Assembly: GCA_001443445.1 (NCBI GenBank)
Contig: LDXN01000004.1
Coordinates: 1 to 64,000 of the forward strand
DNA: 64,000 bases
DNA from: Candidatus Dadabacteria bacterium CSP1-2
Lineage (GTDB): Bacteria > Desulfobacterota_D > UBA1144 > Nemesobacterales > CSP1-2
Direction: 5' to 3'
Part shown: piece by piece, positions 9,391-17,018 of the stretch
Position numbering within the stretch: position 1 is the stretch's first letter
Layout of the letters: every line of letters begins with the position of its first letter
Position numbers and translations under genes: made by a program
Notes under the pieces: model-generated
Databases searched by the model: none
What the model saw: only the letters and a program-made list of their open reading frames with translations
Told to the model about the DNA's origin: nothing

Positions 9391-9405
9391 TAGTAACCAT
9401 TATTA
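9391..9405. promoter_or_regulatory. Degenerate Fur/PerR-type operator upstream of Dps-like gene
   Basis: TAGTAAC-C-ATTATTA has 7-1-7 geometry with five of seven arm positions paired. It lies about 70 bases upstream of the minus-strand Dps-like gene, in the divergent gap that also holds the stronger copy at 9546. A direct assignment is tentative. Confidence 0.45.
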
Positions 9406-9545
9406 ATTAGAAGAAAAATAAACATCTTGCCTGTCACAAAAAAGTGACTAAATTCATCATTAGTCACTTTAGGCAATTTTGTCTTTACGCGTGGAGTGTA
9501 TTTGGGATGAAAAATAGCCCTTGACAATTGTCGTATTAGGCTATA

Positions 9546-9560
9546 TGGTAATCATTACCG
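9546..9560. promoter_or_regulatory. Fur/PerR-type 7-1-7 operator before small basic gene
   Basis: TGGTAAT-C-ATTACCG matches the 7562 operator at every arm position and in the flanking TATA and GTT bases. A -35-like TTGACA (in CCCTTGACAATTG) lies about 20 bases upstream, so a bound repressor would cover the -10 region. Confidence 0.7.
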
Positions 9561-9611
9561 TTCAGATACGAACGGGCTATATTTGGAGAGATGATGCAAG
9601 GGGTGAATGAA

Positions 9612-9821
9612 ATGGCTCGTCGTGCAGTAAAGAAAAGAACTCGCTATCTTCATAGAATAAAAAGACCCTCTGCTTTTAGAACCCCAGGGGGAGAAATAAC
9701 TGAGTTGGATTTATTAAGACTCTCAGATAGAACGGGGTTAAGCTATCAAGAAATTCTAAGTATTTATGAATCTATGAAGAGTAGCAAACAAGCAAAACCG
9801 GTTAAAACTAGAAGGAAGTAA
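9612..9821 (+). CDS. Small basic protein of unknown function, predicted Fur-type regulon member
   Basis: I do not recognise this protein. The ORF starts at ATG 9591, but ATG 9612 (MARRAVKKRTRY) fits the AGGGGTGA ribosome-binding site better and gives 69 residues. Both ends are strongly basic, and the middle (ELDLLRLSDRTGLSYQEILSIYESM) looks like a helix-turn-helix-like pair of helices, so nucleic-acid binding is possible. The upstream operator matches that of the ferritin-like gene and suggests an iron or peroxide stress role. Nothing follows it in the operon. Confidence 0.6.
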   Translation: MARRAVKKRTRYLHRIKRPSAFRTPGGEITELDLLRLSDRTGLSYQEILSIYESMKSSKQAKPVKTRRK

Positions 9822-9883
9822 TACCATTTCCATCTATTAAGTGTTCAAATTTTGTTTACTCATTTTAGGAGTATTTGATGGTT

Positions 9884-9990
9884 TGTCATACCCGAGTGTC
9901 TTTATCGGGTATCTACAGACGACTTAAATACTGGATTCCTGCTAAAGCTTGTACCCATATGCATTAAGTGGGTAGCATGCGGGAATGACA
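9884..9990. repeat. Compound palindromic repeat in the 9.8-10.2 kb gene-free gap
   Basis: The element is bounded by TGTCAT (9884-9889) and ATGACA (9985-9990). Internal hairpins are ATACCCGA/TCGGGTAT (9888-9912) and TACCC/GGGTA, and the text ACTGGATTCCTGC...GCGGGAATGACA is of a type widely dispersed in genomes. The rest of the gap (9822-10197) shows no ORF; it presumably holds the promoter of the LLM gene. Confidence 0.7.
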
Positions 9991-10197
9991 TTCCGTTGGC
10001 ATTTTAAACACTTTTCCATAGGAAATTGTATAAGAGAGCTAGTTTTGCGTAATATTTAGCTCAATCTTAGATGTATAGAGCTGTTTTAACTGTCAAACTT
10101 ATTAAGTTTACCTTTCCAATTTAAAAATCTCTCATTTTAAGTTGTCACGTCTTCAGTTTGTCCCAAACCAAAAGGAGTGTAAAATTTACACTCAATC

Positions 10198-11292
10198 ATG
10201 GCAAATATTAAATTTGGGATTGTAGCGCCGGCAGGAGAAGAACCAAAAAGGCTTTTGGATTTTATAAAGCGAGCCGAGGATTCCGGATTTGATAGCTTCT
10301 GGGCTGGAGATCACATGGTCTTTACGTCGAAGCCCAGAGCGTTTGACGTTTTATCAACGATTGGCGCAGCAGGAATTATTACAAAGAAAATATTCATGGG
10401 TTCTATTTCGGATTCACATAAACTTCACCCTGCGGTGTTTGCTCAGCGTCTTGCCACTCTAGACCACCTTACTGATGGAAGATTTATACTTGGCCTTGGG
10501 CTTGGCGAAGCGATGAACCTTGACCCTTATGGTATAAAGTGGAACAAACCACTTTCACGCATGGTTGAGTCAGTAAAGCTCATAAGAAAGCTCTGGGAAA
10601 GCCGTGAGCCGTTTGATTTTGATGGCGAGTTTTTTCAGTTCAGAAATGCTTTTTTAGATGCGAGGCCAGTTAAAGGAAATGTCCCGATCTATATTGCCGC
10701 ACACCGTCCGAGAAGCCTTCGCGTTGCTGCTGAGCTGGGAGATGGATGGATTACCCTTCCTCAACCCCCATTTTTATTTGCAAAAAAGAGAAAGCAGGTA
10801 GAAGAATGGAGAAAAAGTTCAGGGGGATCTGGGGTATCCCCGATCAGGTCGGGGATCAAGAGGGAGGGATTTCAGGGAACCGCATGGGATTTAGATAATT
10901 TTGACAAGTGCCAATATCTATTTACCTCGATTGCAAAGGATAAAGATGCTGCTTTTCGAGCCGTGGAACACCTTAGGCACATTTTGATCTGGTATGAACT
11001 CTATGAAGAGACCTACGGTATTAAACTGCCTGAAGAATATAGAGATTCCAGTTACTTGAATGTGCTTATAACAGATGAGATAGGAAAGCAAAAGCTTAGA
11101 GAGTTAGGAAAGCTATTTTCAAAAGAAGCGGTGCTTGATTTTACACTTTGTGGCTCAGCTAAAGATTGCATAAAGAGAATAGAAGAATATATAGAGGCTG
11201 GTGCTAATCATTTCCTTCTTCACGAGTTCAGCGCTGACGCTGAGTGGAGCTATAAAGTCCTGACAGAAGAGGTGATTCCGTATTTTAGGTGA
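10198..11292 (+). CDS. LLM-class (luciferase-like) flavin/F420-dependent oxidoreductase with in-frame repeat insertion
   Basis: The 364-residue protein is a TIM-barrel of the luciferase-like monooxygenase class, close to the F420-dependent 5,10-methylenetetrahydromethanopterin reductase branch. Seen motifs are GFDSFWAGDHM, HPAVFAQRLATLDHLTDGRFILGLGLGEAMNLDPYG and DGWITLP. The family uses FMN or F420; the cofactor and substrate here are not determinable. At residues about 209-225 the segment SGGSGVSPIRSGIKREGFQG is encoded by a dispersed palindromic repeat (10827-10858) that keeps the frame open. It would lie in the insertion loop after the barrel strand GDGWITLP and may be tolerated. The gene has weak upstream signals (AAGGAGTG then ATG 10198). 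Confidence 0.88.
   Translation: MANIKFGIVAPAGEEPKRLLDFIKRAEDSGFDSFWAGDHMVFTSKPRAFDVLSTIGAAGIITKKIFMGSISDSHKLHPAVFAQRLATLDHLTDGRFILGLGLGEAMNLDPYGIKWNKPLSRMVESVKLIRKLWESREPFDFDGEFFQFRNAFLDARPVKGNVPIYIAAHRPRSLRVAAELGDGWITLPQPPFLFAKKRKQVEEWRKSSGGSGVSPIRSGIKREGFQGTAWDLDNFDKCQYLFTSIAKDKDAAFRAVEHLRHILIWYELYEETYGIKLPEEYRDSSYLNVLITDEIGKQKLRELGKLFSKEAVLDFTLCGSAKDCIKRIEEYIEAGANHFLLHEFSADAEWSYKVLTEEVIPYFR
10827..10858. repeat. Dispersed palindromic repeat inside a coding sequence (copy 1)
   Basis: This 32-bp unit matches 38122-38153 at 31 of 32 positions. Its core ATCCCCGA-TCAGG-TCGGGGAT forms an 8-bp hairpin. Here it adds codons in frame to the LLM oxidoreductase; the second copy lies between two tRNA genes. 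GGGAACC follows both copies, 17 bases further away in this one. Confidence 0.85.
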
Positions 11293-11342
11293 TTTTTATA
11301 GATTTGAAACGATTATAGTGCAGACTTAATTTTATTGATATA

Positions 11343-12230
11343 ATGTCAGAAATTAGAAGATTAGTACTAGCTAAAAAACTTTACCTTCATGGTTGTGGTC
11401 ATGCATCCGCCAAGGATGAGGTAAGTAGAATGCTTGCTATTCACAATTTTGATAACGCTGTAGAAATAGTTTTGAAATGTGTGGCTACTAAACAAGAGCT
11501 TAAACCGGCAGGAAAATATTTTTACTTTGAGGAGCTTTTGAATAAAATAAAGGAATTATCACTAATAGAGCAGATAAGAGGTTTACATGAGGCAAGGAAC
11601 GCCGTACAGCATCAAGGAGAAATTCCTTCAATGGAAACAGTTATTAAATATAAAGGTTATGTGGAAGATTTCTTTAAAAAGGTTTGTAGCGAGATATTCA
11701 ATGTGCCTTATGAAGGATTATACCTTTCTCAACTAATCGAATATACGGAGTTAAGAGAACAAGTATTAAAGGCCGAAACGGCTTTTGAAGGGGGAGAATT
11801 TAAACAGTGTATAGAGTTATGTGAGGACGCACTTATATCCGCAACATTTGATGAAGCTGATATATTTCACACCGCAGGAAAACTAACTGTACATTGGGGA
11901 GCATCCGAAGAGTTTAAAAAGATTATCAGCGAAGATTATCCGGAAAAGTATAAAGAAAAAGATTTTTACGTGGTCGCAAAAGAATTAAGTAAGGCAATTC
12001 TGCAATTAGGACAGGCTGTAACAGGTATGCAATTTCTAGATGAATATAGAATGGACTTTCTAAAGCATAGGCAAATAATCGAAACCTTAGATGATTTATC
12101 TGACAATGAACTTAAAGATAGTGCTGAGTTTTCTTTAAATTTTGTTACCGATCTTATATTAAAATGGCAAGCAGAAGGAATGCTAAGAAGAGATAAAAAA
12201 AATGAATCAACCTTGTTCAATGGTGTATAA
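11343..12230 (+). CDS. HEPN-motif protein of unknown function
   Basis: The 295-residue protein has no family I can name. Its N-terminal 110 residues are helical and contain HEARNAVQHQG, an R-x4-H motif as in HEPN domains, which are often ribonucleases in toxin-antitoxin, Abi or signalling systems. The later part (AETAFEGGEFKQCIELCEDAL, then mixed helices) resembles a TPR-like or second helical domain. There is no signal peptide or membrane segment. It starts 50 bases after the LLM gene and is followed by a transposase remnant and a YgiT-type gene, so a mobile or defence origin is plausible but unproven. Confidence 0.55.
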   Translation: MSEIRRLVLAKKLYLHGCGHASAKDEVSRMLAIHNFDNAVEIVLKCVATKQELKPAGKYFYFEELLNKIKELSLIEQIRGLHEARNAVQHQGEIPSMETVIKYKGYVEDFFKKVCSEIFNVPYEGLYLSQLIEYTELREQVLKAETAFEGGEFKQCIELCEDALISATFDEADIFHTAGKLTVHWGASEEFKKIISEDYPEKYKEKDFYVVAKELSKAILQLGQAVTGMQFLDEYRMDFLKHRQIIETLDDLSDNELKDSAEFSLNFVTDLILKWQAEGMLRRDKKNESTLFNGV

Positions 12231-12356
12231 CATACAATAAAGGCACAATGTCAAGAAAAAGCCTCTATCTGCTGCTATCAAGTGACATTCGTTTTTATTG
12301 ACACAGGTGTGATTTTTCTTTGACCCAAACTCAAGTCCACAGTAAAATTGTTGCAT
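12207..12356 (-). pseudogene. Possible IS110-type transposase N-terminal remnant
   Basis: On the minus strand a strong AAGGAGGTGCC site precedes ATG 12356 and a 49-codon frame beginning MQQFYCGLEFGSKKNHTCV. This resembles the RuvC-like start of IS110 transposases (xFYCGLDxGSKxxxxCV), with Glu replacing the first catalytic Asp. The frame ends after 49 codons and overlaps the 3' end of the HEPN gene, so it would be a dead fragment. The match is from pattern memory only. Confidence 0.35.
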
Positions 12357-12405
12357 AAGGCACCTCCTTGAAAATGGTTTAGGTATAGGGAAAGGAGAAA
12401 CTGCA

Positions 12406-12645
12406 ATGGAATTTTGGGAAGGCGAACGCTGTGAATATTGTAACGGACTCATTGTCGAGAAGAAAGTCAACCTCTCTCGGAAGGTTAAAGGAAAGTATGT
12501 GCTTATCGAGAACGTGCCCGCTGGTGTCTGTAAAGGGTGCGGTACACGTTACTATGCAGCGAACGTACTCAAGACGATCGAAGAGACTATTCGTGGGCGC
12601 CGAAAGGCAAAGCGAGAAGTTCTTGTGCCTGTCTATTCGCTTTGA
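12406..12645 (+). CDS. YgiT/MqsA-type zinc-finger protein (orphan antitoxin-like)
   Basis: The 79-residue protein has two CxxC pairs, CEYC near the N-terminus and CKGCGTRYYAANVL in the middle, the layout of the YgiT-type zinc-binding domain found in MqsA antitoxins. The C-terminal Xre-type DNA-binding domain of full MqsA is missing, as is common in short members that pair with DUF4258-type toxins. No toxin gene is visible on either side, so it is either orphaned or has lost its partner. The ribosome-binding site AAAGGAG is well placed. Confidence 0.75.
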   Translation: MEFWEGERCEYCNGLIVEKKVNLSRKVKGKYVLIENVPAGVCKGCGTRYYAANVLKTIEETIRGRRKAKREVLVPVYSL

Positions 12646-12675
12646 CTTTAAGTAGTCTTTCGAGAAAGGATTCAT

Positions 12676-14724
12676 CTACTTACTTCTTAGCTCAAATACT
12701 CCTTCCCAATCTTGGGAAGGCGGGGAGTTCTCGTATTCGTCGCAACGTCGCAGGTATTCTTGGGAGGGTTTATCGGATGGGTCTAGTTCCAGAATTTTTT
12801 CAAAATATTCTTTAGCCTCGTTCCACTTACGTTCTCTGTAGAGATTAACGCCTATACGGAACTTATCTAGGATCGCAGTTTTTTTCTCGTCCATTTCTCC
12901 TTTTTGTGAAACAAGTTCGTAGATTCTGACGGGTTCAGTTTTCCCTACTACACGAATAATATCTAATTCCCTTGCGATGACCTCTTCTTTCACAAGCTCG
13001 TAAGTCATTTCGGAAATAAGTATTTGAGTTCCGTAAATCTTATTTGCTCCTTCAAGCCTGCTTGCCAAATTTACCTCATCTCCTATTACCGTGTATTCAA
13101 AGCGGGATGAAGAGCCGATATTTCCCACCACCATCTCACCCGTGTTAATACCAAAACGGAATGTCCTCTCTGGAAGTCCCTGTGCTACCCATTTATCTTG
13201 TAGGTTTTTGAGAAACTCCCGACATCTAAGTGCTGCAAGGCAGGCAAGCAGGGCGTGATTTTCCTGTGGAACTGGAGCTCCCCAAAAAGCGACAATTGCA
13301 TCACCCTGAAACTGATTAATCGTTCCATCAAACTCAAGAATTGCAAAGCTCATTCCCTCAAAATACTCATTCAGGTGTTTTACTACCTCCTCAGGTGATA
13401 GGGTTTCTGACAAAGTAGTAAATCCTCCGATGTCAGAAAACATAACTGTAAGTTCCTTCTTTGTCCCACCAAGACGCACCATCTCAGGGTTTTTGATAAT
13501 TTCGGAAGCAACTGTCTTTGAAACATACCGCTCAAATGTAGATTTTATAAACTCCCTTTCCTTTAGACCTTTTACCATTTCATTAAATGCGCCGCCAAGC
13601 TCTTCAAGTTCATCCCCTGTTCGAATATCAACTGTTGTTTCAAGCTCTCCTTTCCCTATCTTTCTGGCTGCAAGAGCAAGTGCACGAACCGGCTTTGTGA
13701 CTCCTCCTGCTACTAGAAAGCTAAGACCTATAGCTATAACAAGGATTGTAACCCCTAGTACGAGAAGTGTGATTTGTAGTTTTCTAAGAAAACTAAGTTC
13801 TTCGGTAAGGGATTTAAGAACTATAAACCCACTCTGTTGCATCGGCATCCCTGGAAGGATGGATGCCCACCTGATTATAAAACGTTCATTACCGAGTGAT
13901 ACTTCACTGACAAAATCCTTATTTCCCTGATCAAACTCTAATATCTTCGAGCTAACAAGTTTTGATAGTTCTTCTTCCTTTTCAGGTGGAAGGGTTGTAG
14001 CATTAATACCCTCTTTTGAATAGAGAGCAATGTCAACGGAGGATATTTCTTTTATACTCTCCAGTGTTTTTTTATCTATTCTGCTTCCCCAAAAGACCAC
14101 TCCATGAATCTCCTCACCAAATGCTACAGGTTTTGCCACTAATTGATAGATAGACTCTTTAACTCCTTGAGGAAAAATTTTTACCCCTTTTTCATCGAAT
14201 AGGCGTGAGCTCCAAATACCCTCTGCTTCTCCCTCCTCGAATGTCTTTCTAAAAAGAGAGAGGTCGCTTAGGTTCTTGCCGAATTCATTTGGGTCTGCTT
14301 TTGTGAAGAGAAGCTCGCCCTCTGAGTTTGTGACAAGAAAGATATCACTTTTCTGGTATATAGGCAGGAATGGAAGGATTGAGTTAAGCCTAAGGTTTGA
14401 GTCCTTTAGTACCTCATTGTGGTCTGTAGGTGCGCCAAAACCAAAGTCCTCAGTTCCAACGGATGCGGTGGAAAGTATAGTGCGGAATTGAGGGTTACTC
14501 ATTGTGAGCGAGTTAATCTCGTCAGAGGCAAATTGAATTCTGAGCTCTTGGAGTTCTCTAAAGGCATATATAGTGCTATCGAATCTTTTTTTAATGTTCT
14601 CTTCGACACGGTTTTTTGTCGTTTGTTGAAGGACTAGGAGAACAGTTGCAATAGATAGGAAAACAATCGCGCCAAGAACGAGGAAAATCTTTGTTCTAAA
14701 GCTGAGCAGCAGTTTAGAAAACAT
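12676..14724 (-). CDS. Membrane-bound class III adenylate/guanylate cyclase with HAMP
   Basis: The 682-residue protein has an N-terminal membrane helix (about 13-29), a periplasmic sensor of roughly 280 residues (CACHE-like by layout), a second helix (about 320-345), a HAMP segment (VTKPVRALALAARKIGKGEL) and a class III cyclase domain (about 425-600). Catalytic features are visible: metal Asp in MFSDIGGFT, second Asp in FQGDAIVAFWG, and the N-x-A-S-R block GDEVNLASRLEGA. The C-terminal 70 residues form a TPR-like helix pair (NEAKEYFEKILELDPSD). It would convert ATP (or GTP) to a cyclic nucleotide in response to an external signal. It starts one base after the blue-copper gene, so the two are translationally linked. 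Confidence 0.9.
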   Translation of the reverse strand: MFSKLLLSFRTKIFLVLGAIVFLSIATVLLVLQQTTKNRVEENIKKRFDSTIYAFRELQELRIQFASDEINSLTMSNPQFRTILSTASVGTEDFGFGAPTDHNEVLKDSNLRLNSILPFLPIYQKSDIFLVTNSEGELLFTKADPNEFGKNLSDLSLFRKTFEEGEAEGIWSSRLFDEKGVKIFPQGVKESIYQLVAKPVAFGEEIHGVVFWGSRIDKKTLESIKEISSVDIALYSKEGINATTLPPEKEEELSKLVSSKILEFDQGNKDFVSEVSLGNERFIIRWASILPGMPMQQSGFIVLKSLTEELSFLRKLQITLLVLGVTILVIAIGLSFLVAGGVTKPVRALALAARKIGKGELETTVDIRTGDELEELGGAFNEMVKGLKEREFIKSTFERYVSKTVASEIIKNPEMVRLGGTKKELTVMFSDIGGFTTLSETLSPEEVVKHLNEYFEGMSFAILEFDGTINQFQGDAIVAFWGAPVPQENHALLACLAALRCREFLKNLQDKWVAQGLPERTFRFGINTGEMVVGNIGSSSRFEYTVIGDEVNLASRLEGANKIYGTQILISEMTYELVKEEVIARELDIIRVVGKTEPVRIYELVSQKGEMDEKKTAILDKFRIGVNLYRERKWNEAKEYFEKILELDPSDKPSQEYLRRCDEYENSPPSQDWEGVFELRSK

Positions 14725-15438
14725 TTAAGACTCCCAGTCATCCTGATATCCTGGATAGTTGGAGCCGTCTTTTCTCTTATGAGGTGGTATCTTTTCAACT
14801 TCTTTGAGTTCAAAATTTATTACTGTTTCTTGTCCTGGAAGGACTTCTATATCACTGCTCATTCTTTGGGTCTTGGGTTTCCACGCGTTTATCGTATATC
14901 TACCTGGTGGTACGTTGGGTATAACGAATTTACCTTCTTTATCGGTCTTCCCAAAGGCGTTGTTTTCAAGGACAAGAACGAAAGAAATCATCTGGGGGTG
15001 GATATTACAGAAAACAGGAACTAAACCGGCTTTGTCGAATGTAATATCCTTTGGCGGGTCGGTAGATTTGTATTGACCGAGGTCAAAGGACTTAACAGGC
15101 GACACAGAAAAGACATTATGGTATATACCATCACGATTAGGGAAGCTAACAGTCTGCCCGGCGACTATCGGAAGGAGCGTAGGGTTAAAGGCTTTATTTT
15201 GCTGCACTAGATTTGAAACATCTTTTGATGGTTTTGTTTCAAATCCTGTAAGATAAACAACAACCCCACTCATATCATCCTTCTCTTTAAGATCGCCAAT
15301 AAAATTCTTTCCAAAGACCTTCACGGTGCCAGTAATCTTACCGTAGCCTTTATTGTGGTTTGAGGTTTGAGAATAACCGATTATAGATATCCAGAAGGGT
15401 AAAATTAATGAAGCTAAAAAAATAATCCACTTCTTCAT
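14725..15438 (-). CDS. Secreted blue-copper (plastocyanin-like) protein with carboxypeptidase-regulatory-like domain
   Basis: A signal peptide (KKWIIFLASLILPFWISIIG) leads a cupredoxin domain with type 1 copper ligands: His in YHNVFS and the Cys-His-Met set in VFCNIHPQM. Residues about 165-220 (GKTDKEGKFVIPNVPPGRYTINAW) form a carboxypeptidase-regulatory-like beta domain. The combination is found in periplasmic electron-transfer or copper-handling proteins, often annotated as methylamine-utilisation-like. The 237-residue protein sits between a porin gene upstream and a cyclase gene downstream on the same strand. Its partner is unknown. Confidence 0.82.
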   Translation of the reverse strand: MKKWIIFLASLILPFWISIIGYSQTSNHNKGYGKITGTVKVFGKNFIGDLKEKDDMSGVVVYLTGFETKPSKDVSNLVQQNKAFNPTLLPIVAGQTVSFPNRDGIYHNVFSVSPVKSFDLGQYKSTDPPKDITFDKAGLVPVFCNIHPQMISFVLVLENNAFGKTDKEGKFVIPNVPPGRYTINAWKPKTQRMSSDIEVLPGQETVINFELKEVEKIPPHKRKDGSNYPGYQDDWES

Positions 15439-15487
15439 TTAGATTCCCTGAAAATACTAGTAAATTATACCATTCTTCAAAATAGCT

Positions 15488-16891
15488 TTAAAAACTTACA
15501 GTAAGCTGGGCTCTTACCCTGTTTATATCATCGTCAATAAACTCATCTCTAATAAATGAGTAATCAAACTGAAGCTTTAAGTTACGATCCCTTATGAAAT
15601 AGAAACTTAAACCAGGGGTTATCTCCCAGATTTTGTCATCACCAAAATCGTTACCAAGGTCTATGATAGCAAACCTTCCTGCAACCTCTATAAGCTTAGG
15701 AATAAGAAACACGCCGGACTGAACTCTAACTCCCTGTGAAAGCGCACTGTCTATGCCTGCTTCATCTGGGTTAATATTTCTCAGATCGTATTCTGCCTCG
15801 AGGGAAAAGATTAAATATTTAACCGAAATATCGGCTGAGAACTGGAATATATTGCTTTTATCAGATCCTAAAGCAAACATCCTATTGTTAATAACAACGT
15901 TGTCAGGGCTATCGTTCACGGGTTTATATCCGGGAAGAAACGCTACGGCGGCACTTATTGCAATTAGGGGCGTTTCAGTATCTGCAAAAGAGCCTTGCGA
16001 ATAAGCGTATTCACCTGAAACAGGGAATGGGTTAATAGACGAATATCTAGGTTCTCCGGTTGGAGTGAACATAACTCTTCCAACATAAAGCAGGTTGGAG
16101 TTTTCATTTATAGAATTCCTTCCAGCGCTGTTGAATACACCAACGCCGTATGTGACGAATCTATTCACTACTCCTCCTAACCCAACACCTATATGACGAC
16201 CTAAGCTAAATTCTCGATTTACGATAGAGTTATCAACGAGCTGGAGGTTAAAAGGATCGGTTAGCTCTTCTCTATTAAAAGGGACTCTATACTGACCAAT
16301 TCTTGGAACTACCTCTGTTTTCTTTGCAAAGTCGAGAAAGTAGTCAAGGAGTTCAACATCGCCACTTGCTTCGAGTATCAACAAATATTTTAACCAGGAA
16401 CGGAAAGCATTTCCTCTAAAAGAGATCCACAACCTTCTTATATCAAAACTAGTAGCTGTATCATCAGCATCATCCTCGACAAAGAAGAGGAATTGGGAAC
16501 GGATGTTAAACTTAAGGGAGAATAAATCATCCTGAGTCCTGATAAAAAACCCATTACTGTAACCGACTTCAATGTTCTTCCACCACTCAATCACGTAGGT
16601 TTTCGCTGGGGCTTCTTCTGCTTCCTCAGGTGGCTTACTTGGCTCAACATATTCTTTTTCCCTTTTGCTCTCAGTCTCAAGTTGCTCGATTCGTTTTTGT
16701 AATTCCTCTATTTGCTTTTGTTGCTCCTCTTTAACCTTCTGGATCTCGGATTTAAGCCTCTCAATTTCTTTACTCCTTTCGTCGGGTTCGGGAGGGTTTT
16801 GACCATATGTTTTTGAAGACAAAGAAAATAAGAAAAAGAGAAGCACAAGAGTTATGAAAGTGAATCTTACCTCTTTTGACGTTAGCAGCAT
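15488..16891 (-). CDS. Outer-membrane porin (phosphate-selective porin O/P-like) with N-terminal coiled coil
   Basis: The 467-residue protein has a signal peptide (TFITLVLLFFLFSLSSKTYG), a charged coiled coil (about residues 35-75, rich in EQQKQIEELQKRIEQLE) and a long beta-barrel with alternating aromatic residues ending in VRAQLTVSF, a typical terminal Phe for barrel assembly. RQ-rich strands such as RRLWISFRGNAF fit the porin O/P family. The coiled coil may reach peptidoglycan. It heads the minus-strand group porin, cupredoxin, cyclase; substrates cannot be assigned. Confidence 0.82.
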   Translation of the reverse strand: MLLTSKEVRFTFITLVLLFFLFSLSSKTYGQNPPEPDERSKEIERLKSEIQKVKEEQQKQIEELQKRIEQLETESKREKEYVEPSKPPEEAEEAPAKTYVIEWWKNIEVGYSNGFFIRTQDDLFSLKFNIRSQFLFFVEDDADDTATSFDIRRLWISFRGNAFRSWLKYLLILEASGDVELLDYFLDFAKKTEVVPRIGQYRVPFNREELTDPFNLQLVDNSIVNREFSLGRHIGVGLGGVVNRFVTYGVGVFNSAGRNSINENSNLLYVGRVMFTPTGEPRYSSINPFPVSGEYAYSQGSFADTETPLIAISAAVAFLPGYKPVNDSPDNVVINNRMFALGSDKSNIFQFSADISVKYLIFSLEAEYDLRNINPDEAGIDSALSQGVRVQSGVFLIPKLIEVAGRFAIIDLGNDFGDDKIWEITPGLSFYFIRDRNLKLQFDYSFIRDEFIDDDINRVRAQLTVSF

Positions 16892-16936
16892 TCGTATGGT
16901 TAAGAATGAAGTCTATTAGTTTTATTCATACATCTT

Positions 16937-16948
16937 ATTGTATACAAT
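16937..16948. promoter_or_regulatory. 12-bp perfect palindrome in divergent promoter
   Basis: ATTGTATACAAT is fully self-complementary and lies between the minus-strand porin gene and the plus-strand gene at 17019. It could be an operator; the regulator is not known. Confidence 0.4.
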
Positions 16949-16973
16949 CATATATATCAAAGTAAGTGGTATT

Positions 16974-16998
16974 ATTTGATTCGCAGTGTGAATCAAAT
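16974..16998. promoter_or_regulatory. Operator-like inverted repeat (9-7-9) before nitroreductase-like gene
   Basis: ATTTGATTC and GAATCAAAT are perfect 9-bp arms around a 7-base spacer. The repeat ends 20 bases before the ATG at 17019, just upstream of the AGAAGGAG ribosome-binding site. The size and position suit a dimeric repressor or activator site. Confidence 0.5.
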
Positions 16999-17018
16999 GC
17001 AAATAGAAGGAGAAAACC

